From Camarhynchus parvulus (Eukaryota > Chordata > Aves > Passeriformes > Thraupidae), in NCBI RefSeq assembly GCF_901933205.1, contig NC_044601.1, forward strand, positions 30,728,352-30,792,351: a stretch of 64,000 nt of DNA, given 5' to 3'. Numbering within the stretch: position 1 is the first letter of the stretch; each line of letters opens with the position of its first letter. Positions 35,901-48,094 of the stretch are shown piece by piece. Both the position numbers and the translations under genes were made by a program. The notes below the pieces were generated by a model. It was not told the DNA's origin. It did no database searches and saw only the letters and a program-made list of their open reading frames with translations.

Positions 35901-38859
35901 TTCAAAACTACCAGTACTGATCACAAGCCATATATTTCTCTGAGCCAGCTTTGCTTCCAGAACATGGTAACATGGCCAGTCTGGGAGATGACGCAGGGAT
36001 CTAGACAAACAATCATATGAAATCACGAAACACTTTCTGTGACCAAAAGTTACACAAGAGCAAACAGTCCAAAAAACCTTTTGGAATAACAGAAGCTCAG
36101 TAGATTTTATGGAAGGTAAAACAAGACTAACGTATGACAGCTTCTCTGCAATGAAGCTTTTACCAGCATCCTCCAGACCACAGTAGTTGCAGCAAGTGCA
36201 TGTATGCCTTAGAATGTAGCTGACATTTGAAGCAATGAGGGTCTGTGAAGAAATGCTGAGGCAAGGACAGAGGTAGTTTACTCAGAAAGCCAGGTCCATG
36301 AGTATGGTAGAACAATGTAAGCCTGTGACATTCATGGAGGGTCTTCTCAGATGTTGGGGCAACACTGAGTTTTACCTGAAGGTGTGCAACAAGTGCTAAA
36401 CCAAGGCAATGTTGTTTCTGTGTGGGAAGCAAAATAGCTGCTGAAATTGCAAAGCTGGTCTGGAGACTGCAGCTCCCAGTAGTATGGGCAGAGATGGGTG
36501 CTTCTGGGAATTTCTGTATGCCTAAGCCATGCGTCTGAATCCATCCTTCCTCCAGCAGCACCAGCCAGTGTTACCGGGCATCAAAGGTGTTGGCAGAAGG
36601 CAGCAGGGTCAAAGATGATGATGAGTGCGCACTTCAGCCATGACTGAGCTTCAGACCTCTCAGCAAAACAAACTCAGGAATGCACATGCTAACTAAAGGT
36701 TGTGAGATGTGACTTCAGAAGCCCATGTCTTTTTGAAAGCATAAGTGAGAACCATAAGTTCTCACCACTGAGTGATAGTCCAGAAGCCAGTTCTGAGCCA
36801 GCACTAGCTCACGGGCCTGCCTGGCTGGACAGAGAGTTACTCCAAGTTCAAGTCACCTACTTGAAGTGCCAGAGCTCTGCACTTGTTCAGCTGCAACTGC
36901 TGCTACCTGCAGAAGTGTTGCAGCACAGCATCACTCACACCCTGCTGTGCAGACACGAGCCCTTGCTTACGAGGCCATGTAGAAGTCACTAAAATGCACC
37001 AAAGCACCCCAACCTTAGACATCATCACTTTGCCAAAGGTACAAAGAAAAAATTGCTTTTTTTTTAATGCAAGAGCTACCATCTAATTATTTAGATCTAA
37101 ATCCAGCACAACTATTTTTCCTTTTCTAAATTAGTGTTATTGCTACTTGCAGAGCAGCAAGTGCCAGAGTTAGTGAAAGCCTCCGTATTTATTTAACCAC
37201 GGAAAGAACCCTTGAGATGTATACATAGCAGATTAGTCAAACTGAATGGAACAGTCTGAAAACTACTGACTTGAGATGCCTTGATTTCTTACTGATGAAC
37301 TCTATGGAGGAGTCATCAATGCAAAGGGAAGGAAATCTTTTAAAAGTCATGGATGCTTGTAAAAATTCTGCAATAAAGTCCACTAAGTTAAAAGTGTTTA
37401 GGGGAAGAACGTAATTCTAGTTTCTAGGCACTATCTCAAGACAGATTTATAATGACTCATAAAGTATTCATTTGATTATATATTGCTGTGTTGTTTTCAG
37501 CACCCCTATCATGGAAGAGTCTGCTGTCTTCATTAATGCCTACTGCAAACTTTCAAATGCCTTTGGACATGACAGCTTATTTGTTTTGGGTTTTTTAAAA
37601 TAAGCTGTTTCATTCTAGAAGTAAAACAGTGCTTCACTAGTAGTAGATGGAAGTTAAGAGCCAAATATTTCCGTTCCAAGATGTTTTTCTAGAGTTAAAA
37701 GTACATTAAGATGGAATTTGATATACAGGCCCAAACAGATTTTTAACTTCCTGTGCTCCATTAACTTATTCCTAGAGATGCTATACATGAAAGCACCAAA
37801 TGACATTTTTTAGACTTCCTACAGAATAAAAGACATATTATTCTGAAGAATAATAGTCACTTAATCCTTTGTGTGGATGGCTGCTCTCAGCAATTAGTAG
37901 GCAAATGCAAACAGCTGAATTATTTAACTTTGCAAAGTGGCTGATGTTAAACTTAATGGCTGAACTGTGCAAGCATATGTCTGCTGAAATTCAGGGCAGC
38001 AACAAATGTCATGTAAACAGCAATTATCCCATAAATACTTGGCATTTTAGGTATTTCTCATGTGAACGTGACAGTAATTTTAGGAGGTTTACAGATTTCA
38101 AGTAGAATGAGGTTCTAAAAATGCACAATAATAAGGGGGTTTGTTTAGATATAGGCTTGAGTTTCCAATTTCAAACAACATTTCTGTTTTTAAAGATTTA
38201 TTCGTTGGAGTTTGGATGGCATAAAGTTTAAATATTTTTTTTCCTACATGGAATGAAAATAATTGATAATTTTTCTTCCCTTTTTTTCCACTGACAACTT
38301 TCCACTCAAACTGTATATGCTTTGGATGCTGGTACAGAAGATGTATATGGCTGGTAAAGCCATGTCTTTTCGGCTACAGCAGTGGTTACTCATTTGCAAA
38401 GTCCTCTTTATGTCTCAGTGACAGTTCTGAAAGATCTCTGTCTCCTGAATTGTTTTAGGCAGGGCTTGTTCATGCAGAGCAAGTACAGCAGGGGAGGGAA
38501 CTTCCTTTGCATATTCTCATGTGCCTGCTGCTCTGCATAGCACAAACACTTTCGTGACAAATTCCCTTGAAAACCTCCAGGTATGCAGAAGGTGAAGGAT
38601 TTGTACGCTTGTATCTAGTGTCTTCACTCAGGGGTATGGAGGCAGCTCTTCCACCAGTGACACAAACTCCAGAGACAGCAAAAGTAAGATCACCCAATTT
38701 TGAAAATTGAAGCTATGAAAAATGAATATCCTTATTGCTCGTTGCAGTCAGTAGTCCTTACTGTAACTTCCCTTACTCCTCATCAGAGGAAGTATCTACA
38801 GAGTTCTTGTTTTCTGTTGTTGTTGGCGGGTTTTTTGCGGTGTTTTTGGTTGGGTTTTT

Positions 38860-38879
38860 GTTTGTTTGTTTGTTTGTTT
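38860..38879. repeat. (GTTT)5 microsatellite
   Basis: Five GTTT units lie inside a wider T/G-rich stretch (38829-38897) with further T-runs. Confidence 0.85.
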
Positions 38880-40149
38880 CTTTGGGTTTTTTTTTCCATT
38901 GCCTACTTAGGAAATGGATGGAGAAGGCTGCTTTCCAGCCCCTGCATTCAATCATCAAGTTACATGGGAGGACCTGCTTCTGGAAACATTATGACTAATA
39001 ACTGTAAGAAGGAAACCTTATTGTAAGAGATTTCTGAACATCTCTGAGGCATCTGAATCACAATGTCATTCATAATGTGACCTAAAATCTGTTAACTAAA
39101 TATGGGGTTAAAGTCAACTTTCTGCAAAGTTTTGATGGGTGCTGTCCCATAAGGCTGGAAGATGGTTTAGTAGTCAGCTACCGATGAATAACCATTCTTA
39201 GTCACTATCCAATGACTCAGCTTGCAAAATCCCAAAAGGCTGTCATGTCTTCTTTGTATACTAGTGAATAAACCTACACATCTGGCTGCCAGGACATCTT
39301 GTAGGCAACGATGCTGTTTATGAAACAGTCTTTGGACATAGTGAAACAGTCCTTAATAGGCACAATGTGAGGTCATGGCAATCTAGGGCATCCCTTATCT
39401 CAGAGATGTCAGCTGTGCTAAGCACAGACTTGGAAAAAGGACAAGGAAAGATCAAAAAGTCCAGAAGCCAAATTTGGATCAGACCTTTTCCCTGCCTTCA
39501 TCCCATTCTATTGCTAAAGTAGGACTGGGAAATCTCAGTCAAAAAGGATTGCCCACTTTCTTGAATTAAGCATGAAACTGTAACATAAAAGAAAAACAAG
39601 CCATGCAGACAGCTCTGCCAGGGGATACTTAGGAATGCTGGGTCTCTAAGCAGCCCTTGAGACAGCTGGGAGGGAGATGCATAGTGCTCAACAGGATCAA
39701 CTGTGCTCTTTTGCCACAGTTTCAGCCAGAGGTATAAAGGAGGACAGTCCCTACCGACAGAAGGCTCCAGGTCACCCCACTAAAGATAAAATTAGATTGG
39801 AAAAACTAGAATATAGCCATCCTAGGCTGTGCCAAATGCAGCAATGGGAAAAGGCAGTATTCCTCATACACTGATGCAAGTAAAATACTCCTGGTGTAGC
39901 TTTAATGTATCTTAAGCACTTTGGAACAGGAAGAGTGATTCTTCCTATGTCCTTACAGTGCCTATACAGTTGGAAGCCATATTTAAGATGATAACCAAAG
40001 ACATAAATTTCTGAAACTCTGCAGAATTTTTTCTTCTGACAAGGTCAGAAATACCACAAACGCTACTAGTCACAATAATGGATATTTTGTTCTCCTAAGA
40101 CACGATATAAAATATAGACTTGGTTTATAAACCAATAAACTTGGTTCCT

Positions 40150-42440
40150 GGAGAGAGTGGAAGGTAACCAGACACAGCTTATAAGGGAGCCTACCAGGGC
40201 ATGCCCTGCCAGACCTGCTGCTCACAAACAGAGAAGGGCTGTGGGACATGTGGTGGTCAGAGATCATCTTGGGCACACTGACCATGGAATCAATCATAGC
40301 GTTTTGGATTCTTGGAGAAGTAATGAAGGGGATCAGCAAAATGCTTGGACCTTGGACTTTCAGAGGGTGGACGCTGGCCTGTTCAGGGCACTGGTTCAGA
40401 GAGTCCCCTGGGAAATAGCATTTAATAGCAAAGGGGTCCAGGAAGGTTGGACATATTTTAGGAAGGAAATATTAAAGATGCAGAAGCAGGCCATCCCCAT
40501 GTGCAGACAGATGGGCTGGCAGGGAAGAAGACCAGGCTGGCTGAACAGAGAGTTTTAGCAGTAACTCAGAAAAAAAAAGTTTATGACCTTTGGATGAAGA
40601 GGCAGGCAGCTCAGGGAGAGTACAAGGATGTTTGTAGGTCATGCAAAGAAAAAAATCAGAAAGGCAGAAGTTCAACTAGAACTCAATCTGCTGAAAACTG
40701 GTGTAAAATATAATAAAAATAATTTTTATAAACACACTAACAACAAAAAGAGTGCCAAGGAAAACACCATCCTTTATTGGACCTGGGGTGGAACACTGGA
40801 AAAGGAAAAGGCCTAATGCCTTCTTAGCCTTAGGCCTAGCACCTGCCAAGTCTTTAGCAGTAAGACTAGTTATCCCCAGGGCAACCAGCCCTTTGAGCTG
40901 GTTAACAGGGGCAGGGAGCAGGACAGACCCCACGCAATCCAGGGGGAAATCATTAGTGATTTCCTGTGGCACTTAGCCCTCACAATCCTGTGGGACTGCA
41001 TGGATTCCTCCAAGGGAACTGAGGGAGCTGGCAGAAGAGCTCATTATCATTTATCATCAGTCCTGGTTAACTGAGAAGGTCCCAGATGACTGAAGGTTGT
41101 CCAGTATGTTGCCCATTTACAAGGGTTGGAAGGAGGATCCTGGGAGTTACAGGCCTGTCAGACTGATCTTGGTATCTGGGAAGGCTGTGGAACAGATCAT
41201 CTTGCATGTGATCACATGGCAGGTACAGGACAGCCACGGGATCAAGCCCAGCCATCACAGGTTTAGGAACAACAGTCTTCCCTACCAACCTGATCTCCTT
41301 CCATGACAAGGTGACCCATCCAGTGGATGATGGAAAGGTTGTGGGTTTTGTCTATTTGGATTTCAGTAAAGCCTTTGACACTGCCTCCCACAACATTCTC
41401 CTGGAAAAGCTGGCGGCCCATGACTTGGACAGGAGCTCTCTTTTCTGTGTTAACTGTCTGGATGATTGAGCCTAGAGAATAGTGATGAATGGTGCTGCAT
41501 CCTGTCAGTGCTGTGCCTCAGAGTCAGTAGTGGGACCAGTTCTGTTTAATATCTTTATTGATGATCTGGATGAGGGGATTGAGAGCACCTTCAGTAAATT
41601 CATGGATGACAACATGTTGGGTGGTAGTGCAGATCTGCTGGGGAGCAGGAAGGCTCTGCAGAGGGATCTGGGCATGCTGGATCAATGGGCTAGGTCAAAT
41701 GTATGACATTCAACAAGGCCAAGTGCCTACACTTCCTACACTTCAGCCACAAAAAAAATCCATGCAGGCTTAAGACAGAATGTCTAGGAAGCAACTCAGT
41801 GGAAAAGGACCTGGGGGTGCTGGTTAACAGCCAGCTGAATATGAGCCAACATGTGTCTAGGTGGTCAATGGTATCCTGACTTATACCAAGGATAGTGAGG
41901 CCAGCAGGACCAGGGCAGTGATTGTTCCCCTGTGCTTGGTGCCGGTGAGGTCACACCTTGAGTGTTGTGTTCAGTTCTGGGGCCCTCACTGCAAGAAGGA
42001 CATTGTGGCGCTGGACCGTGTCCAGAGAATGGAACAAAGATCGGGAAGGGTCTAGATTATAAATCTTATGAGGAGCTGCTGAGGGAGCTGAGGTTGTTTA
42101 GCCTTCAGGAAAAGAGGCTCAGGGGTGACCTTAACACTCTACAACAGCCTGAAAAGCGGGTGCAGCCAGATGGGGGTCAGCCTCTTCTCCCAGGCAATAA
42201 GTGGCAGAACAAGAGAATATTGCCTCAAGCTGCCCTAGGGGAAGGGTGGGCACCATGAAGATTTTTTTCATGCAGAGTTGTTAAACACTGTAATGGACTT
42301 CCCAAGGGCTGGTGGAATCACCATCCTTGGGGGTGTTCAAGAGATGACTGGACTCAGGTCTAGCTGACAATGTCTTGATCAAAGGTTGGGCTCAATGATG
42401 TCAAAGGCCTTTTCCAATCTAAATATTCCTGTGATTCTCT
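40150..42440 (+). mobile_element. CR1 LINE, 2.3 kb copy truncated in endonuclease
   Basis: A long CR1 non-LTR retrotransposon in the + orientation. It begins within the C-terminal part of the ORF2 endonuclease, runs through the reverse transcriptase, and ends at 42440 with a typical CR1 tail (cttttccaatctaaatattc, then ctgtgattctct). The 3' UTR shows the 'catccttgggggtgttcaa' block near 42323-42342. The tail type (…ccttttccaatctaaat…) differs from that of the - copies at 16.9 and 49.5 kb, so it belongs to a different CR1 subfamily. It is 5'-truncated and shows no target-site duplication, as usual for the family. The coding content is described in the nested entry. Confidence 0.95.
40160..42258 (+). 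pseudogene. CR1 ORF2 remnant (endonuclease end + RT)
   Basis: A dead ORF2, whose product would nick the target and reverse-transcribe the CR1 RNA. The longest piece, 40157-40558, covers the endonuclease C-terminus and linker (fragments LGHTDHGI, TLDFQRVDAGLFRALVQRVP and GRRPGWLNREF). Degraded linker follows, then the reverse-transcriptase core in another frame: motif YLDFSKAFD at 41353-41379, the segment [19 protein letters not shown] at about 41530-41592, and the catalytic motif as FMDD at 41599-41610, where CR1 normally has FADD. Stops interrupt at 41467 and nearby, and the conserved segment linking motif A to 'GPVLFN' is scrambled. The C-terminal parts (LGVLVNSQLNMSQ, HLECCVQFWGPH, SYEELLRELRLFSLQEKRLR) lie in shifting frames up to 42258. 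Catalytic aspartates are partly retained, but the gene cannot make a full protein. Confidence 0.92.
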
Positions 42441-44251
42441 AATACACATTCAAAGTATTCTGAACTTGCCTAGGTCTGTGAGAAGATTTTGGGGTCTAGG
42501 GTCTCCTGAAAAAGATACTGCAAAAAGAACAGAGTTTTATTCTCATTTCACTCAGATTTATTTAACTGGCAAAGGCCTAAAAGAAGTTGGGAAAAGCTGT
42601 TTGTAAACTGTGTGTAGCAGTAACAAATGGCAATTTCTCTGTCAGAATCAGAAACTTCAGTGAAACAGCCTATGTTCATGTTCTCCTGAAATCTCTTCCT
42701 CAATGACTGCATTCACCTGATGGGACAGGACCTGGGAAGCTCTTGCCAAGGTGAAAGCATCAGGGGAACAGATAGTCAGATGTGGCCATTTCCAGGGAGC
42801 TTTGGGACAGCTATGCAGAGGAACATCTGGCATGCCACAATGAAGTAGAAAAGTGTCTCCTTTTTCTGGCTCTAAACTGTGTTAGTCACAATGAAGACCA
42901 TGTGCTAGTACCCTGTGGTGGTCCAGGCCAGTGCCTGGCAGGGGATAGGGAACATTCAGTTACCCTACAAACTCTCTATGTTGCAGGCCAGGTGGAATAT
43001 CCCTCCACTGCCTGTAAAACACTACAGTACTTTTAGCAGTGACAATGACCCAGGTCCCAGGTGGGAGGGAAATGTGAATGTTAGCCCAAGAAGGTAGATC
43101 TCTTTGTTTGTATATGCCTTGAAGATAAACACATGCAAGAAACAAACTCATCCCATCTTAGAAAAAGGAGGCAGTCTCCTGACACACAGATGGTGTGGCA
43201 CAGCCACAGCCCCTGACTCACTGCCACCGTCCCTGGCTGTGCTGAAGAAAGGGCAAGATCCAGGCTGGCCCATGTTGGCTTCTGTCACCTTAGCAGAGTT
43301 CAAAAGAGCACACAGGTAGGCATGAATGTTTATCCCCACCCAGTGCAACACACACCTTTCATGGATCACAGATGGATTCTGCAGATAAAATCTGTAGGAA
43401 GGACAACACCAATAAAACTACCATTAAATCAGCACTCAGATTACTTCAACAAACTTCCCAATTTCAGTTCTTGCAAGGTCCTCCTAACTGCATGCACCTT
43501 GGAGATAAGGCATCTGGAGTTTTCTTCTTGGGGTCTCTGTTACCATTAAAATTTTGTGACAGAATTACAGCTGTATTAATCACGAATATGAGATTACCAA
43601 GATTTATATCTCAAAAGTAAAAAGGAACAATATTAGCTCTTCTCCTCAGTATTATTTTTGTATAGCCAATCACACAAGAAGAAGTTTAAACTTGCTTTAT
43701 TAAACACTGATTCCCCCACTTGTATGTTTTTTGTAGATGGATCCTGATCTGTGCTTCAACAGCCTGACTTCAGATTTATGCAGTGCTTAGGAGAAAAGTA
43801 ATGTGGTTTACGCAGTAAGAATATATAATATTTTCTCTGTCATTCCAATGTGTGGAGTTACCCCCATTCTGATGTTTACACATTTCCCTTTCTCTGTTTT
43901 CTTTCACTCTCCAGTGGTTACAAAGTATTTAAAATTGGATTAAAATGAACTCCTATTTATTTCCTCAATTATTATGGCTTTCATTATTCTATTATCTGAA
44001 AGCTTTGTAAACATGCAATTATCACCCTGATGACACTAGAGGCTATTATCCTCTTCTCGCAGCAGGGGCTGAGAAGAAAATAAGTAAAAATATGCTGAAC
44101 ATGTGCTGTTTGAGATAGGTATGACCTCTGTGGTGTATCAGAGCGATTTGTGTTGTACACTGCTGTGAGACCCAGGCCCGGGTCAATGTTAATTCCCAGG
44201 AGCTTAGCATACTTAAAAACCAGACTATTAGCTCTCAAAATTGATGTTCTC

Positions 44252-44380
44252 GAAGGGAAGGGAAGGGAAGGGAAGGGAAGGGAAGGGAAGGGAAGGGAAG
44301 GGAAGGGAAGGGAAGGGAAGGGAAGGGAAGGGAAGGGAAGGGAAGGGAAGGGAAGGGAAGGGAAGGGAAGGGAAGGGAAA
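44252..44380. repeat. Pure (AAGGG)25 microsatellite
   Basis: Twenty-five uninterrupted AAGGG units (44253-44377) with partial units at each end. One strand is pure purine. Because 5 and 3 share no factor and no unit contains a stop, all six frames stay open across it. This creates spurious frames of repeated Gly-Arg-Glu-Gly-Lys on + and Pro-Ser-Leu-Pro-Phe on -, which are not proteins. Confidence 0.98.
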
Positions 44381-46065
44381 GTGCAACCTTCGCACCTTTC
44401 CTCTTAACCAGGCAAGCATTGTCACTTTCTGAGCTCACTTTTTCATCTGTCAGGGAGAGAAAATGCAAATTCCTGCACCCATGATTTAGCCTTGATCAAC
44501 ACTTCCTTCCCAGTGTTACTTGGTACATCTATGTTGCTTCCTGGAGTAGCTGGACTTCTTGAGTCCCTGGAGAAGGGACTTCTTGCAGCTGATGGAGGCA
44601 TGATAAGAGGGGAATCTTAACACCTGAAACAGCAGTGCCACTGCCTCCACTTTCATTAACTCACTAGATGAGACAAGAATGTTAGAAATAATTTGTACCT
44701 GTCAGGGAAATGCCCCAATGAAAACATCAAATCATGTAAGGGAGATGAACTCCTCCAAACTCTGCTGATTTCCTTAAATGAATTTGGGGAGAAAAAAGAG
44801 CAGGCCGTCAAAAACATTAAAGGGAGTAGTTTAACCCATTACTATATTTTCTGAGGATTTGTTCAGGATCAGCAGGTATAGCCCTGTTGTGGAGACCTTG
44901 CCCCACATGCTTTTGGATATTACTTTGTCTTTAATTCTGGAGCTGGCATATGGATTGTTACTATTTCCTTATTAAACACAGTCACCTGAAGGGAAGCTAC
45001 TTGGCTTAATGGACCTCTAATCTGATCCTCTGTATTAGTAGTGATGTTCAATTATAAGCAAAGGAAGGATTTCCAAAGAAAGGCTCATAAGATTGGAATT
45101 GCTTGAGTACCAAATACTTATGCGGAAGAGAAACAAACCACGCAATGATGTGTCCTCACTATGCTCCCAAGTGCTTGCAACACTGGAAATTTTATGTTTG
45201 CTTTTGAAACTCTCTCATGCTTCCCCCACTGTCTCAGACTCACAGTAAGAATAATATAGACTGCATTGATGTATCAGTTGAAAGTTGTGCCAGCATGGAA
45301 ATCCCAGTTCAGTGGCACCAGAAGGAACCTAGGGTGTGCTTCTCCCAGCACTCCTGACAAAATTCTTTGTTAGAAACATTCCTGTTCTTCCTTCAAAACA
45401 TGGCACCCTAACAGAAAATCCCAGAAATATCCTGAATGCTGCCCAGTGCTATGAAGGTACCCAACCTGGCCACAGCAGCCTGAACTGCAGGCAGCACTGT
45501 CTATCTAGTTTCCAGGTGTGCCTGCGCTGTATTGTGTTTCCTTGATTGAAGAACTCTCCAATTTCAGTTTGTAGTAAGCTGCCTTTAAGCTGTTATGGTA
45601 GTTTAAAACCTGTAACCTATGGAAGTGTAGAGACCTTTTGTGTGAAGCATAGGCAATGAAAATGGCTAAACTCTCAAAATGTGGGATGACATTGTGCCAT
45701 CTAAATGGTATCAGTAACTCCAACATTTTATAACCTTTTAAAACCAACTCAGAAGAACCCTCTTTGCAAGGCACAGTAGAGTAGTTCATTGTTTTTCTAA
45801 TAAGAAATGGCAAATCTGTGATTTAATGAAAATGAGTTATTCCCAGCTGAGAAGTGTAGATAAGGAGAAGATTATAATTTCAGGTGTTGTGTGGTATGAT
45901 CCCAATTTCCCCTGAAAATGCAGCCTTGGAGGGTAGATGGTGTTTAAATACGAATTCAGTCAAACTACATTACTGCACATTCCGCTTCCTTGGGATTTCA
46001 ATCTGACTGTCTAATGGTTCACCAAAATAAGTGATTCTTTCTTCATCTATTTTAAAGGTTACAAA

Positions 46066-46081
46066 AGGTCAAAAAAGGTCA
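46066..46081 (+). promoter_or_regulatory. DR4-type nuclear-receptor motif
   Basis: Two perfect AGGTCA half-sites (46066-46071 and 46076-46081) are separated by AAAA. A direct repeat spaced by four bases is the classic arrangement bound by thyroid-hormone or LXR receptors as heterodimers with RXR. The sequence match is exact. Use in vivo is unknown, and no promoter is recognised nearby. Confidence 0.4.
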
Positions 46082-48055
46082 ATAGTTCATAGTGATTAAG
46101 AATTTAGGTATAAGAACAAATTTGCGCTAACAAGTTTCCAAGCAGTGTCAAAGGATGCTTCTTCAATGTCCATCACATAAATATTGCAAAGAGTATCCTT
46201 GAAGTTTGTTAGGGCAAGCACTCATCTTTAGATTGCCATTTGCATCAGACCAGCTGTGTGTAAACTGTGAAGAATCCACTTTTTTTTTTTTTGTGGTAAG
46301 TATACTAATGTTTGATCTCAGAATCTTTTTCATATTTGTACAACTAGTGTTCCCACCCTCTGAAGGAGGACTTGCAATCTTTGCCCAACATGACTAATGT
46401 CAGTTCTAGCAAAGGCTACCTTAAAGGAGTTACGCCTTCCAGAAAAACCAAACACCTGGCTTGACTTCTGCCATTTCACAGACTAGAATTTCCAATGATG
46501 GCAGCATCATCACAAGCTCAAGAATATGCATTGCTTCTGCTAAAACTCTTTCTACTAGCTTTAGTTGCTACTTGAAAACTGCAGCTTTCTTTTTACTCAG
46601 AAACATTTAATATTTGGAGTTTTTGACAGGATCTGTAGAATGTAGAGGGGCTTCAAGTTGCAATTCTTGCCTTGCCCCAGGATGAAAATTATAGAGCTAC
46701 ATAAATACAGTTGGTATTTTTGTATGGGGGAAAAAAAAGAAGAAAAAAAAAAGAGGTCTTCAAAATGCGTTTTGCTGAGTCTTTTCTCACTAGAGGAAGG
46801 AACCCTTCCTCCTCACATCCATTTCATGCCCAGATCTATAGGTCTGTCTACACATGGATGATTAAGAAATTCAGTCACTTACCAAAAGCCCCATAAGCTT
46901 TTTCACCCCTTACTACCCAACAATGTTTACCTATTTATGTCAATTTTAACTTTACTTCTTTATGTCTTTTTTTTTGTGTGTAATGGAAATACACTGTTGA
47001 CATTTGCTATGGATTTTATTTCTTGTTTATTGACTGGATGGTAAAGATTTTGAGGACCACTGAATCTCTTCTGTAGTAGTTGTGTCAGTGTTTCAGACTT
47101 TTTCTGTAGTAACAGTTTGGTACAACTGAAGAGCATTTCAAATGAACTGCACTGTTCAGTATATCTGTTTTATAAACCATTTCTTTTTCTCAAGAAACCC
47201 CAGGAATAAACAAACAAAAAAAGTGAGGTCATTTGTAAGGGAGTACCCAAGCCTTCATTTAGAATTGTGGCATTTGATTCTCACAACCTGAGAAGATTTC
47301 CGCTAATGAGTGGTGTATCTGAGAGATGAGTGTGGGGACACGATTCACACTGCTGGTAACCTGTGTGAAGCTGCAAAATGTCTGATTTCAAGAGGTTTCA
47401 CATGTAGCTAACAAAAGTGTGAATTAACAGACAGAAAGTGATGGTGAGGGAAACCAGGATGGCAAACATGAATTTACTAAACAAATAATGCAGCTGATCC
47501 CTTTAACCATCTTACTGTGAGGCCTGTCACAATACTGGAAGAGCAACCATATGCCCTTTGCTCAGCTTAAGATTGGTTCCCATCTCAATCATGAGGCAGA
47601 ATTTCAATCCTGCCACTTCAATACCTGTATGAACAATTGTCAAGAACAATATTGGAGAAGAAAGGACCTTCAGCTCTGGACAGGTCTTCAGCAGTGGGAT
47701 AAAAAGACCCTTGTAGTTATGGTTACATGGGTCCCCATGTACACATTCCTGCTCTTCCTGCCTGCAGTGCTATGAGTCCCCATCTTTGCCCCTGAACTTT
47801 GAAAGAAGTAAGGGAAATGCTTCAAAAAATATCTGTTTGGTAGGCACCTTGGGAACTCTCCTTTATCTCTCTGTCATTCCCTGACTTTGTCATGCACTGC
47901 GTAAAAAAAGAACAAATAATTTAATACTAAAATGGTCTGACTGAACAAAACTACAAACCAATGTTTTTATAATTCTATACAAAGTCAATAGTCAGTTTTT
48001 CTGGCATTTCCTCTACACCCCTGTGAGAAGTATTTGAAATTCAGTCAAGTCATTT

Positions 48056-48057
<2 letters not shown>

Positions 48058-48088
<31 letters not shown>
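48058..48088. repeat. (AT)n microsatellite
   Basis: About 15 pure AT units, flanked by catttcc on the left and ataattaaag on the right. Confidence 0.97.

Positions 48089-48094
<6 letters not shown>

Larger units (their letters stand above)
30656..40149. other. Non-coding; a few curious segments
   Basis: No assignable gene in about 9.5 kb. A short purine tract with three aaggg-like units lies at 30878-30900. A hairpin followed by a T-run is at 32948-32978. A protein-like - strand frame of 104 codons, starting with ATG, lies at 33591-33905. The area 35530-35640 repeats TTATAAA/TTTATAA words and may be a very old AT-rich repeat. The segment 37870-38105 is open for 78 codons and rich in homeodomain-like words. 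A (GTTT)5 run is at 38860-38879. None of these amounts to a gene call. Confidence 0.45.

Noticed and set aside
44150..44468. Frames encoding repeated Gly-Arg-Glu-Gly-Lys (+) and Pro-Ser-Leu-Pro-Phe (-)
   Set aside because: Both are translations of the AAGGG microsatellite, which is stop-free in all six frames.
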